A stretch of 64,000 nt of DNA from Euborellia annulipes (taxonomy: Eukaryota > Arthropoda > Insecta > Dermaptera > Anisolabididae). Position 1 is the first letter of the stretch; every line of letters begins with the position of its first letter. The position numbers and the translations under genes were made by a program. The stretch is taken from assembly GCA_023213315.1 (NCBI GenBank), contig JAKCPI010014213.1:1-64000 (forward strand), written 5' to 3'. The notes beneath the pieces are model-generated. The model made no database searches, was not told the DNA's origin, and saw only the letters and a program-made list of their open reading frames with translations. This document shows, in pieces, positions 19,363 through 28,965 of the stretch.

Positions 19363-19733
19363 ATGTATATTGGCGAATTAGCATCTTTAACTGGAGCCAC
19401 TCCTAAAGCCATTCGGCATTATGAGAAATTAGGCCTGCTACCTGTGGCAAAAAGAAAAGGAAATTATCGTATTTATGAAGCAATTGACGTTCAATCAGTT
19501 AAAATGATTCGTCTCGCACAAGCTGTTGGGTTTAGCCTTTCCGAACTTTATGACTTGTCAGCTTTAAAATATAAAAATAATCGCTTTCCTGTAGAAATTG
19601 CACAACAACTTATTCAAAAAAAGAATCAACAAATTATTGAGCAAAAAAAGCGTTAACCCGTCTACAAGAGGATTTAAAACAACTAGAAGATGAGATTATT
19701 CAAACTTATATTACCAATAAAATTTCTGCCTAA
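19363..19733 (+). pseudogene. MerR family transcriptional regulator, one frameshift
   Basis: Starts MYIGELASLTGATPKAIRHYEKLGLL, the standard MerR winged-HTH, followed by the dimerisation coiled coil. The frame breaks at a run of seven A near 19643-19649; with eight A's it would continue as KALTRLQEDLKQLEDEIIQTY and stop at 19733, giving a normal 123-residue protein. I read this as a sequencing deletion. A MerR-type promoter precedes the short-chain dehydrogenase just downstream, its likely target. Confidence 0.85.
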
Positions 19734-19775
19734 AACAGCTTATTAAAATATGAAAATAGCTTTCAAAATGAGTGC

Positions 19776-19807
19776 TTGACTCTGCCCTTAGGGACAAGGT
19801 TTATCGT
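19776..19807 (+). promoter_or_regulatory. MerR-type promoter/operator
   Basis: TTGACT (-35, 19776-19781) is separated from a TTATCG/TATCGT -10 by 19-20 bp, with the dyad CCCTTAGGG in the middle of the spacer and outer CTTG/CAAG arms. Overlong spacers with a central dyad are the hallmark of promoters untwisted by MerR activators. Confidence 0.7.
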
Positions 19808-19836
19808 AATAACTTCTGTTATTACGGACCAATAAA

Positions 19837-20640
19837 ATGAGTGCTCATCTTTCTACCTTCAAAAATTCAACCGCATTAATTACTGGCGCATCTTCAGGAA
19901 TAGGCAAAGCCTATGCACAAAAACTTGCATCTTTAGGGATTAATTTAATTCTAACGGCGCGGTCCGAGCAAAAGCTGAATGATTTAGCCGATGAACTTAG
20001 AAAAAAATATAACGTGACTGTTGAGGTGATCGTTTTAGATTTAGCTCAACCAAATTCAGCGCAAACCTTATTTGATGAAGTACAAGCTAGAAAATTATCA
20101 GTAGAAATTTTAATTAACAACGCAGGATTTGGAAAATGGACTAAATTTCTAGATCAATCTGTAGCTACCTATCAAGAAATGATCACGCTGAATATCAGTA
20201 GCGTAACGTCTTTATGTTATTTATTTCTGCCTCATATGCTTGCTAACAAAAAAGGCATCATGATTAATATTTCATCGACAGGTGCGTTTCAGCCATTACC
20301 CTATATCGCTGTTTATGGTGCGAGTAAATCTTACGTATTGCAATTTACTGAGGCGCTGGCAGGAGAATATGCATCTTCAGGTGTTAAGTTTCTAGCGGTT
20401 TGCCCAGGAAATACAGAAACCAATTTTACTCAGGTCGCAAATGCCGATACCAGTGGTATGAAAAGTTCGACAGTTGATGATGTTGTGTCTGCGACGGTTG
20501 CAGCATTAGATAAAAATAAACCGACTCTTGTTGTAGGTTATAGCAATTATTTAACGTCTCAACTGCCTCGAATTCTTTCTCGTAAAAAAATGATCAATTT
20601 AGTTGAAGGCATGCTTAGAACCCGCGTTATTGAATCATAA
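19837..20640 (+). CDS. SDR family NAD(P)-dependent oxidoreductase
   Basis: A 267-residue classical short-chain dehydrogenase. TGASSGIGKAYAQKL binds the cofactor; NNAG follows strand 4; the catalytic Ser (NISSTG) and Tyr-x-x-x-Lys (VYGASKSYV) are present. The substrate is not predictable. It lies 100 bp after the MerR gene, behind a MerR-type promoter, so it is probably induced by whatever that regulator senses. Confidence 0.9.
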   Translation: MSAHLSTFKNSTALITGASSGIGKAYAQKLASLGINLILTARSEQKLNDLADELRKKYNVTVEVIVLDLAQPNSAQTLFDEVQARKLSVEILINNAGFGKWTKFLDQSVATYQEMITLNISSVTSLCYLFLPHMLANKKGIMINISSTGAFQPLPYIAVYGASKSYVLQFTEALAGEYASSGVKFLAVCPGNTETNFTQVANADTSGMKSSTVDDVVSATVAALDKNKPTLVVGYSNYLTSQLPRILSRKKMINLVEGMLRTRVIES

Positions 20641-20654
20641 ACATATTTAAATTT

Positions 20655-20686
20655 AAAAGATTAAGGGTTCTCTCTTAATCTTTTTT
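20655..20686. terminator. Bidirectional intrinsic terminator
   Basis: AAAGATTAAG / CTTAATCTTT stem flanked by A and T runs, between the convergent SDR and GlpM-like genes. Confidence 0.85.
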
Positions 20687-21027
20687 AATGCTGAAACGAC
20701 TGCCAGCCATAAATTAAACCTGCCGCGGCAACTACCCAACACAGTGTTGCCAAACCTAGGCATGACCACATCGACATACGCGTTGCAAGTACATAGACTG
20801 CAATTAAATAAATAGCATATGGAATAAGTGACCATAGACCAAACAGAGCTGTTTTCTGTAAAGCTTCAGCCCCTTTTTGCTGATAGACAATCACATGAGC
20901 AATCAAAGCGAATGTAGGAAAAAGCGGGACTAAACCTGCAATATAAAATGCCTTACTTTTCGATAAAATCGAAATAATGAGGACAACCCCCTGCCCCCAA
21001 CATACATTTTAAAAATAACGCCCACAT
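20685..21027 (-). pseudogene. glpM: GlpM family membrane protein, one frameshift
   Basis: Small inner-membrane protein family first noted beside Pseudomonas glycerol genes; function poorly defined. The readable part contains YIAGLVPLFPTFALIAH and GLWSLIPYAIYL, diagnostic for GlpM, with four hydrophobic segments. The real start is the ATG at 21025-21027, preceded by AGGA; one extra G in the GGGGG run near 20987-20991 breaks the frame. Corrected length is 113 residues, normal for the family. Likely a sequencing error. Confidence 0.85.
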
Positions 21028-21079
21028 GCGCCGATCCTATCTGGTCATTTCCATATCAAAACGCTGTATTGTGCGCTTT

Positions 21080-21433
21080 TCAGAGAAAATTAACAGCGAG
21101 CAATGCAATCAATGCGGGAACTGCCTGAATATAAATAATCTTTTTACTGGCTGTTAGTCCACCGTAAATACCTGCAATGAGTACACAACCTAAAAAGAAG
21201 TTGGCAATGGATGTCGCAAACGGTGCATCTGCAAATAAAGCCCAGAATAAACCCGCAGCCAAAAAGCCATTATAAAGCCCTTGGTTTTGTGCCATCACTT
21301 TGGTGAGTTTTGCTTTTTCTGCATTATTTCCAAAGGCTTTCATGCCATAGGGCTTATCCCACAAAAACATCTCTAACACTAAAATATAGACATGTAATAT
21401 TGTAATTAAACCCACTAAAACTTGTCCGATCAT
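21080..21433 (-). CDS. DUF1304 family membrane protein
   Basis: A 117-residue protein with four hydrophobic segments and the family features HVYILVLEMFLW near the N-terminus and NQGLYNGFLAAGLFWA in the middle. No function is known for DUF1304. It follows a terminator, so it has its own promoter, with GlpM downstream on the same strand. Confidence 0.85.
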   Translation of the reverse strand: MIGQVLVGLITILHVYILVLEMFLWDKPYGMKAFGNNAEKAKLTKVMAQNQGLYNGFLAAGLFWALFADAPFATSIANFFLGCVLIAGIYGGLTASKKIIYIQAVPALIALLAVNFL

Positions 21434-21461
21434 ACGATTTTCCTTTTTATTTTAAAGATAT

Positions 21462-21492
21462 GAAAAAAGATCAGTCTCTCGACTGATCTTTT
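21462..21492 (-). terminator. Intrinsic terminator after the MDR oxidoreductase
   Basis: AAGATCAGTC / GACTGATCTT stem with a four-base loop and flanking A/T runs. Confidence 0.8.
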
Positions 21493-21498
21493 AGTGTT

Positions 21499-22476
21499 TT
21501 ACGGCTTTAACAATACTTTGCCTTGGCGAGCACCTTGTGTCGCTTTTTTGGCAGCAGTTTTAATCTCATCAAAACTAAATACGCCTTCCACAGGAAGGAT
21601 TAATTTTTTCTGAGTTGCCAGCGTTAATAACTCAACAATCAGTTCTTTTTTGCGTTCTGCTGGCATTTCTTTGTTGACCACACTTGCCCAGAAACCTTTT
21701 ACAGTTGCTTGTTTAAAGATGAGATCACCAGATGAAATTTGCATGGTTTCACCTGTCATGCTTCCAAATGAAACCAATAGGCTATTTTCACTGAGCAAGT
21801 TAAGCATTTCACCACTTGCACTTCCGCCAATCGAGTCCACACCCGCAATTAAAGGTTGGTCCCCATGAATCTGTTTAACTTGCTCTTTCCAGTTAGGCTG
21901 ATCGGTTGCTACAACATGTTGAATGCCTAATGCTTGCATCTCTGCAATTGCATCAGTACGACGAACCAGATTAATCACAGGTAAACCACGTGCCTGCGCA
22001 ATCATGGCAACAGTTTTACCCACCGCGCCATTCGCTGTGTTTTGAATTAACCACTGACCCGGTTGAACATTTACAAAGTCCAACAGCATGAGAGCACTAA
22101 TTGGCATACCAATCAGCTGCGCCGCTGTTTCATCATCAATTTCATTATTTAATGGAATAAGACCCTGAGCTGGTGCAATAAAGTATTCAGCCCAACTGCC
22201 ATGAACAGCTGCAACTGCAATACGTTGCCCTACCTGTACATGAGTAACGCCTTCACCCAATGCATCAACAATACCAACAGCTTCACTACCACCAATAGCA
22301 GGTAAAGTAGGCTTGTAGCCATAACTTCCACGTACTGTCCACACGTCATGGTTATGGATTGGAGACATGATCGTTTTAATACGAACTTCGCCTGCTTTTG
22401 GTTCTGGCTTTGGCATATCCGCCTGCTCTAAAACGTCTACAGGTTCGCCAAAATTACCATGGATAATACTTCGCAT
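21499..22476 (-). CDS. Zinc-binding-type alcohol dehydrogenase / quinone oxidoreductase family
   Basis: A 325-residue medium-chain dehydrogenase. The N-terminal GroES-like part and the cofactor region (IQNTANGAVGKTVAMIAQARG) resemble enoyl reductase/quinone reductase members; catalytic zinc ligands are not obvious, so it is probably a zinc-free NADPH quinone or enoyl reductase. It follows the TetR gene by three bases in the same operon, suggesting induction by a reactive electrophile or quinone. Confidence 0.87.
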   Translation of the reverse strand: MRSIIHGNFGEPVDVLEQADMPKPEPKAGEVRIKTIMSPIHNHDVWTVRGSYGYKPTLPAIGGSEAVGIVDALGEGVTHVQVGQRIAVAAVHGSWAEYFIAPAQGLIPLNNEIDDETAAQLIGMPISALMLLDFVNVQPGQWLIQNTANGAVGKTVAMIAQARGLPVINLVRRTDAIAEMQALGIQHVVATDQPNWKEQVKQIHGDQPLIAGVDSIGGSASGEMLNLLSENSLLVSFGSMTGETMQISSGDLIFKQATVKGFWASVVNKEMPAERKKELIVELLTLATQKKLILPVEGVFSFDEIKTAAKKATQGARQGKVLLKP

Positions 22477-22479
22477 GCT

Positions 22480-23082
22480 TTATTCCTCTATCGGTTTTAA
22501 GAGTTGTTGGGTGGTTTCCAAAGCTAAATGTAAAGGTGCTTTGTCTTGAGACAATTTGGTGAGTAAAGCTGCACCTAACCATAACTGATACATCACTTGG
22601 GCAGTTTTCAAAGGGTCAATATGTTTTGGAATTGACCCTTCTTGTTGGCCTTCTTTGAGTAGCAAAGCCAAACGTTGCGTTAATTTGTGCACACCGTCAT
22701 TGAGAATTTGACGCATATCTTCTGACAAGTCAGAAACTTCGGCTGCCAACTTCACAATCAGGCAGTTTTCAGCCCAGCTACCATTTACCGGATCATCAAT
22801 CCATGCCTGCCATAACGCCATTAAACGGGCGTGGGCACTTTGCTCACTGTGCTGCCAAAGCTGTTCCATACGAACTTTATAGTCAGCCATGTATTGCTCT
22901 AGCAAAGCACAGCCAAATGCCTCTTTCGAAGCAAAATAGTGGTAGAACGAACCTTTAGGTACGTCACACGCTTTTAAGATTTCTTGCAAACCGACACCGG
23001 CAAAACCTTTGTGTAATACCAGCTCAAAACTGGTATCCAAAATATGTTGACGGGTGGTTTCATTTTTATTTAATCGTTTCAT
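22480..23082 (-). CDS. TetR/AcrR family regulator (NemR-like)
   Basis: A 200-residue TetR-type repressor: HTH in residues about 10-55 (VGLQEILKACDVPKGSFYHYFASKEAFG) and a helical ligand-binding domain containing a Cys (GSWAENCLIVKLAAEV) at the place where NemR-type sensors keep reactive cysteines. It heads an operon with the MDR oxidoreductase. A TAGAC/GTCTA dyad 22 bp before its start is the likely autoregulatory operator. Confidence 0.9.
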   Translation of the reverse strand: MKRLNKNETTRQHILDTSFELVLHKGFAGVGLQEILKACDVPKGSFYHYFASKEAFGCALLEQYMADYKVRMEQLWQHSEQSAHARLMALWQAWIDDPVNGSWAENCLIVKLAAEVSDLSEDMRQILNDGVHKLTQRLALLLKEGQQEGSIPKHIDPLKTAQVMYQLWLGAALLTKLSQDKAPLHLALETTQQLLKPIEE

Positions 23083-23103
23083 GCAAACAGACTAACCCAC
23101 TAT

Positions 23104-23118
23104 TAGACCAGTCGTCTA
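23104..23118. promoter_or_regulatory. TetR-type operator dyad
   Basis: TAGAC-CAGTC-GTCTA, an inverted repeat just upstream of the TetR start. It resembles the TAGACC-type boxes bound by NemR. Confidence 0.6.
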
Positions 23119-23376
23119 GTAAAATTATGTTGCTTCATTTTGTTTGTGACTTAAAGTGGAAATCTAAAGTGATGAGTGTTAAAAATACACCTGAAAAATT
23201 AAACAAATTTTGTCGATTGTCGTTTAACCGTCACAATTTGTCGCTTTAAATCATTTTATACCACTTGAACAATTTTAAATCGTTATCATATATGGTCTGT
23301 TGTTTCTAAATAGCCGTGCAACACATAGCTGAACGATCAACAACTAAATTTTCATCAATACATATTGAGATGTTTT

Positions 23377-26209
23377 ATGAGCCAAAGTCATATCCGTATT
23401 CGAGGCGCACGTACCCATAATTTAAAAAATGTGTCACTCGATATTCCACGCGACAAATTTGTGGTAATTACGGGGTTATCAGGTTCAGGAAAATCTTCTC
23501 TTGCCTTCGATACCCTCTATGCCGAAGGACAACGCCGTTACGTCGAATCACTTTCGGCCTATGCCCGTCAGTTTTTATCGCAAATGGAAAAGCCTGAAGT
23601 AGACTCAATTGAAGGTCTGTCTCCAGCCATTGCGATTGAGCAAAAATCTACCAGTCATAACCCTCGTTCAACTGTCGGCACCATTACCGAAATTTATGAC
23701 TATTTGCGTTTGCTTTACGCTCGTGTCGGTACGCCTTATTGCCCTGAGCATGATTTACCGATGGTTGCGCAAACTATTTCTGAAATGGTAGATGCGGTAA
23801 AAAACGCTGGAGGAAGGCACATCGCTTATGTTGCTTGCCCCAGTGGTTCGTGAACGTAAAGGTGAATACAGTAATTTGTTCGAACAACTACAAGGTCAAG
23901 GTTTTGTACGAGCACGTGTTGATGGCGAAATCATTGATATTGATACGCCACCAGAACTCGACAAAAAGAAAAAGCACACTATTGAAGTTGTAGTTGACCG
24001 TTTTAAAGTACGTGAAGACTTAGGTAACCGTATTGCTGAATCATTTGAAACCGCGTTACGTTTAGGTAGTGATATTGCAGTTTTATCATGGATGAATGGT
24101 GAACATCCTGATCGCGTTTTTTCTGCAAAACATTCATGTCCTGAATGTGATCGTGCTGTGGCAGAACTCGAACCACGTTTATTTTCATTTAACAACCCAT
24201 TCGGCGCCTGCCCAGTTTGTGATGGATTAGGTACACGCAGTCACTTTAGCTCTGAGAAATTAATTCCAACTCCTGATCTTGCGATTAGTGAAGGGGCAAT
24301 TCGTGGTTGGGATCGTCAGCGTCCTTACTATTACTCAATGCTACAAAAAGTTGCTGATCATTTTGGTTTTCAACTGGATACACCGTGGAACCAATTAGAT
24401 AAAGATACCCAAAAGAAATTTTTACAAGGTACGGGCAAAGAAAAAATCGATTTAAGTTATATCGATGAACGTGGCCGCAAACACACACGTGTACAACCTT
24501 TTGAAGGAATTTTGCCCCACCTTGAACGTCGTTACCGTGAAACTGAAAGTAACTATGTCCGCGATGATTTAGCTCAATATTTATCTAACGCAGCTTGTGA
24601 CGCATGTGATGGCTCACGCCTAAATGAAATTTCCCGCAACGTTCGTGTTAAAGACAAAACCATTGCCGACATTACCCGCATGTCAATTGGTGATGCCGAA
24701 AGCTACTATCAAGACTTAAATCTGGAAGGCGCCAAAGGCGAAATTGCCGATAAAATCTTTAAAGAGATTCGTGAACGTCTACACTTCTTGGTGAGCGTTG
24801 GTCTGAACTATTTAAGCCTAGCCCGTTCTGCCGAAACGTTATCGGGCGGTGAAGCACAGCGTATCCGTTTAGCCTCACAAATTGGTGCGGGTTTAATGGG
24901 CGTGATGTATGTACTCGACGAGCCTTCGATTGGCTTGCATCAACGTGATAATGATCGTCTATTACAAACACTAATTCGCCTACGTGATTTGGGTAATACG
25001 GTACTGGTTGTTGAACACGATGAAGATGCAATTCGTGCAGCCGACCATATTATTGATATTGGTCCAGGCGCAGGTATTCATGGTGGGGTGATTATTGCCG
25101 AAGGAACTTATGATGAATTGGCTAACCATCCTGACTCGCTCACAGGTCAATATCTTTCAGGCAAACGCAAAATTGAGATACCAAAACAACGGACTCAATC
25201 GCCACGTCCAGACGAGTTCATCAAACTTTCAGGTGCGAGCGGTCATAACCTAAAAAATGTCGATTTAACTATTCCACTCGGCATTATGACTTGTGTGACT
25301 GGCGTTTCAGGTTCAGGTAAATCGACGCTGATTAACCGTACTTTGCTACCTTTAGCAGCGACACAGCTTAATGGTGCAACGACTTTAACTGCTGAAAAAT
25401 TTGATGCAATTGATGGTCTTCAACATCTTGATAAAGTCGTTGATATTGACCAAAGTCCAATTGGTCGTACGCCACGCTCTAACCCTGCGACCTACACAGG
25501 ACTATTTACCCCAATCCGTGAATTATTTGCCCAAACACCAGAAGCAAAAGCCCGTGGTTACAGCGCAGGACGTTTCTCATTTAACGTGAAAGGCGGACGC
25601 TGTGAAGCGTGTGAAGGCGACGGCATGATTAAAGTCGCGATGCACTTCTTGCCCGACATGTATGTGCCTTGCGATGCATGTCATGGCAAACGCTACAATC
25701 GTGAAACACTTGAAGTGGGCTATAAAGGCAAAAACATTTCTGATGTTTTAGAAATGACCGTGGAAGATGCTGCCGAATTCTTTAGTGCAATTCCTGTCAT
25801 TCATCGTCGTTTAGAAACCTTAACTCAAGTGGGTCTCGGTTATATTCGCTTAGGTCAAGCTGCAACCACACTTTCTGGTGGTGAAGCACAACGTGTGAAA
25901 TTAGCGCGTGAGTTAGCAAAACGAGATACGGGTAAAACCTTATATATCTTGGATGAGCCAACCACAGGTCTTCATTTCCACGATATTGCAAAACTACTCG
26001 ACATTTTGCATGAGCTACGCAACAAGGGTAATACCATTGTGGTGATTGAACATAACCTAGACGTAATCAAGACAGCTGACTGGGTTATCGACTTAGGTCC
26101 TGAAGGTGGTTCAGGCGGTGGGATGATCATTGCTGAAGGTACACCTGAACAAGTGGCTGATGTTGAGATTTCTCATACTGGGCGTTTCTTAAAACCGATG
26201 TTGAAGTAA
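23377..26209 (+). pseudogene. uvrA: Excinuclease ABC subunit A, one frameshift
   Basis: DNA-damage recognition ATPase of nucleotide excision repair. Both Walker A sites ([24 protein letters not shown]), both ABC signatures ([24 protein letters not shown]) and zinc-finger Cys pairs (CPECDRA...[12 protein letters not shown]...CDAC) are present. The frame is broken once near 23800-23806, where six A's should be five; the two parts otherwise join exactly ([18 protein letters not shown]). Corrected length is 943 residues, full length. I chose [11 protein letters not shown] at 23377 over the upstream TTG. Surely a sequencing error. Confidence 0.93.
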
Positions 26210-26219
26210 TTTATTGAAT

Positions 26220-26251
26220 AAAAAGCCGGAAATCATTTCCGGCTTTTTTAC
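26220..26251. terminator. Bidirectional intrinsic terminator
   Basis: AAAAGCCGGAAAT / TTTCCGGCTTTT stem with a very short loop and T-run; between the convergent uvrA and GGDEF genes. Confidence 0.9.
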
Positions 26252-27957
26252 CCCTCTACTGCATTTCGTCCTCGAGCTTTAGCTCTTAAGAGTGAACGGT
26301 CAGCTTTCTCTAAGAGTTCGATCCAACTCGCCGCTCCTATCGCAAAACCGATACTGACAGACACATGCAATTTTTCGTCTGAACCAGATAAATCAATTTC
26401 TTCTAAAGAAATAGCACTACGAATTTTTTCTGCTAAAAGGCGGGCATCTACAAATTGCACCTGCTCTAACAATATTAAAAATTCATCTCCGCCATAACGA
26501 ACAATTAAATCCGAACTTCGGATATTTTGCTTTAATTGCTCGGCAATACAGACAATGACATGATCACCCACAATATGGCCGTACTGGTCATTCACCTGTT
26601 TAAAACGATCAATATCGATAATCATTAAACAGGTCTGGGTAAATTTTTGTGGATAGCTTTCAACAATTTTTAAATATTCAGATAAAGCTAGACGGTTAGA
26701 CACACCAGTTAATGGATCTGTATTGGCGATATTTTTTAACTGAAATTCAAAAGCATCACGTTGTTGCAACATACGCTGTAATCGATCAATCGCTTCAAAT
26801 AAAGAAAGAAATTCACCTTTTGTTGTGATATTCATCTCATCTGTACAATGATTAGAACTATGCGATAAATCTAAAATTAAAGTTCTTGCTTTTATTAAAG
26901 GAGAAAACACTCTTCTTTGTGCATAATTAAGCGTAAGTAACGCTGTGGCTAAAGAAATTAAAGAAATTAATAACGTTAAGAGAAAATCATTTCGAGCAAT
27001 TACATTTTCTTGAGTTGCAATCACTACACTTTCATCAAGAATATAACTTTGTAAATCAACCACAGTGGTAAATTTACCCACGATTGCTTCTGTCAATTGA
27101 GTGCCATTTAAATAATATGGCTCCCCTTTTTGGCTTTCTTCTAATAATTTTTCTACAATCGGAATACCTTTATCTATAAATTCTGATTTCACTTGGGAAT
27201 ATAAGCGACGGTATTTAGGGGTCTTTGCCTGTTCAGGCTGCAAGGTATCAACCAAAATCCATAAATATCGAGCTTGATGCTGAGTTTGCAGGGAACGTGC
27301 ACGATTATTACTTGGAATTTCTTCATTAAAGCTCACAGGAGCAATAATATTAGATGCCATCCGTCCCGCCTGATCGCGCATATCAGTCAGAATTATAATC
27401 AGCGTAAAGTAATTAGAAATACGGCTATCTTTACTTTTGAGCTGCAACATTAATTTTTGCAGTATTTCCCTACAACTATCCCATACTCCAAACATCCCCA
27501 AAATGGCATTATCCATTTGGACGGAAGTTCTCGCTCCATGTGGCGTTTCACCATAATAATCAACAACACGACGAGCCTGTCTAAGATTTTCTTTAAAGTT
27601 AGTTTGCAGCTCATTTGCTAATGAAACATAACCTGCTTGTTTTAAGATAAGAACGCTTGTATCAATTTGCGCATCAACAATTAAACGAAATTTTTTTAAT
27701 TCTTGCTGATTCTTCAATAAATCATCAGGCCTACTCGACATCATTTTATTGGCGGGAGCACGCTCTTTAGAAATTTTATAGGCAATATCGGCTACCGCTC
27801 TTAAACTTTTTATTTCGGCTAAGGCTTGTCTAGTTTTTATATAATCCTGATAGCTTCCCACAATAAGTGGTATTGCCATGAATAATAGGGACAAAATAAT
27901 AACCAGCATAAAAAAGAACAGTCGATTACTGATGTGCTCTGAACGTAATCCTGACAT
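26248..27957 (-). CDS. Membrane-anchored diguanylate cyclase (GGDEF)
   Basis: A 569-residue protein that probably makes the second messenger c-di-GMP. One hydrophobic helix at residues about 12-32 and a second at about 335-355 enclose a ~300-residue helical periplasmic sensor region; a HAMP-like linker precedes the GGDEF domain (about 410-569). The active site RYGGDEFLIL is intact, and RSSD five residues before it is a complete inhibitory I-site. No EAL domain. The signal sensed is unknown. Confidence 0.93.
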   Translation of the reverse strand: MSGLRSEHISNRLFFFMLVIILSLLFMAIPLIVGSYQDYIKTRQALAEIKSLRAVADIAYKISKERAPANKMMSSRPDDLLKNQQELKKFRLIVDAQIDTSVLILKQAGYVSLANELQTNFKENLRQARRVVDYYGETPHGARTSVQMDNAILGMFGVWDSCREILQKLMLQLKSKDSRISNYFTLIIILTDMRDQAGRMASNIIAPVSFNEEIPSNNRARSLQTQHQARYLWILVDTLQPEQAKTPKYRRLYSQVKSEFIDKGIPIVEKLLEESQKGEPYYLNGTQLTEAIVGKFTTVVDLQSYILDESVVIATQENVIARNDFLLTLLISLISLATALLTLNYAQRRVFSPLIKARTLILDLSHSSNHCTDEMNITTKGEFLSLFEAIDRLQRMLQQRDAFEFQLKNIANTDPLTGVSNRLALSEYLKIVESYPQKFTQTCLMIIDIDRFKQVNDQYGHIVGDHVIVCIAEQLKQNIRSSDLIVRYGGDEFLILLEQVQFVDARLLAEKIRSAISLEEIDLSGSDEKLHVSVSIGFAIGAASWIELLEKADRSLLRAKARGRNAVEG

Positions 27958-28196
27958 TTTTAGCTGGTACTCCGTAAATGTCCTGCCATTTTTACGACTA
28001 TATAAATTAGGCTTAAATCCATCCTAGCATTTTAATAACTAGAATTTCATCAATAAACCCTTCATTTCTCGTTTAATAATTATACGGTTCCTACATTTTG
28101 GTAAGCTTAAATAATAAACTGTATCGAAAAATTAAATTACTTTTATGAAAAAACTCTATTTTACAGATTAAAAATATTTAGCAATGATAGTAAAAC

Positions 28197-28266
28197 GTAT
28201 TTAGTTATCCTCTTGGATGCAATTCTCCCAGCATCCACTGCCCAGCTTTAAGCTGGGTTCTTTTTG
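28197..28266 (+). ncRNA. Candidate small RNA ending in intrinsic terminator
   Basis: Two hairpins in tandem, GGATGC/GCATCC (28215-28236) and CCCAGCT/AGCTGGG (28241-28257) with a TTCTTTTT tail, in a 1-kb region with no gene. No reading frame ends here that the terminator could serve. A TTTACA at 28160-28165 may be the -35, but the -10 is weak, so the 5' end is a guess. Confidence 0.4.
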
Positions 28267-28330
28267 GCCTAATATTTTTTAACTAAATTTCATGTAATTA
28301 TTATTATAATTTTAAGATTTTCTTATAGAT

Positions 28331-28440
28331 AAAAAAAGCTCAACCTTGGGGAAAGCTGAGCTCATAAAATCTGATGTACTACATACATCGTATCTGGGAA
28401 AGCACTTTAAATCCTAAAAACGTTAGGTAGTGAACTTTGC
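28331..28440 (-). ncRNA. Candidate small RNA on reverse strand (~110 nt)
   Basis: On the reverse strand TTTACA (28475-28470), a 17-bp spacer and CATAAT (28452-28447) form a good sigma70 promoter. About 110 nt later comes a hairpin (AGCTCA/TGAGCT arms, 28337-28362) followed by seven U's. In between lies a perfect GATGTA-TGTAG-TACATC stem-loop and a CCTAA/TTAGG stem. No reading frame is present. It runs toward the other candidate, leaving 64 bp between the two terminators. Confidence 0.5.
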
Positions 28441-28475
28441 AATTAAATTATGTGACTCATCTCTACTTTTGTAAA

Positions 28476-28899
28476 GTCGATTAAATTAATCAGAATTTAG
28501 AATTTAATCGATTTTTCAATTTAAAATAGAGATTTCTTTTATTTTATTCGCTTATATAATAATTAAAAATAGTTAAATTTTTTAGTTAAACTAATCTAAA
28601 TATTGTTAACTATTCCTCAAAATAATACTAATTCGATAAGAAAGCGATGCTTTTTTATCCACTTTGTAAACAATATTATACTTCCATTAGTGTTAAAACC
28701 GATTAACACAATCTATTTTTCCAATTATAATTGTAATAACTTTTAAACATTTACTACTAAATTCCTTATGAAATATAATTATTAGCCTCTTGTAAATGTT
28801 CATTTTTTTATCAGGTTGACAATTTACTTTTCATTTGATTAGTTTTTCACCAATTTTTACATAAGTGTCAAATATCTTTAACATTCCTTTTTTTCATTA
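28476..28899. other. AT-rich gene-free region upstream of omp33-36
   Basis: No coding frame. Extremely AT-rich, with several TTGACA-like elements (for example 28816-28821) that lack good partners. It probably holds the regulatory region of the porin. Confidence 0.4.
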
Positions 28900-28927
28900 T
28901 TGACTTCATAAATTGTTACAATACAAT
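28900..28927 (+). promoter_or_regulatory. Likely omp33-36 promoter
   Basis: TTGACT (28900-28905), 16-bp spacer, TACAAT (28922-28927); the start codon lies about 30 nt past the expected transcription start. Confidence 0.6.
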
Positions 28928-28965
28928 GACCCCAGCTTTATCTCTTGTTATTGCTGGAAATGATT

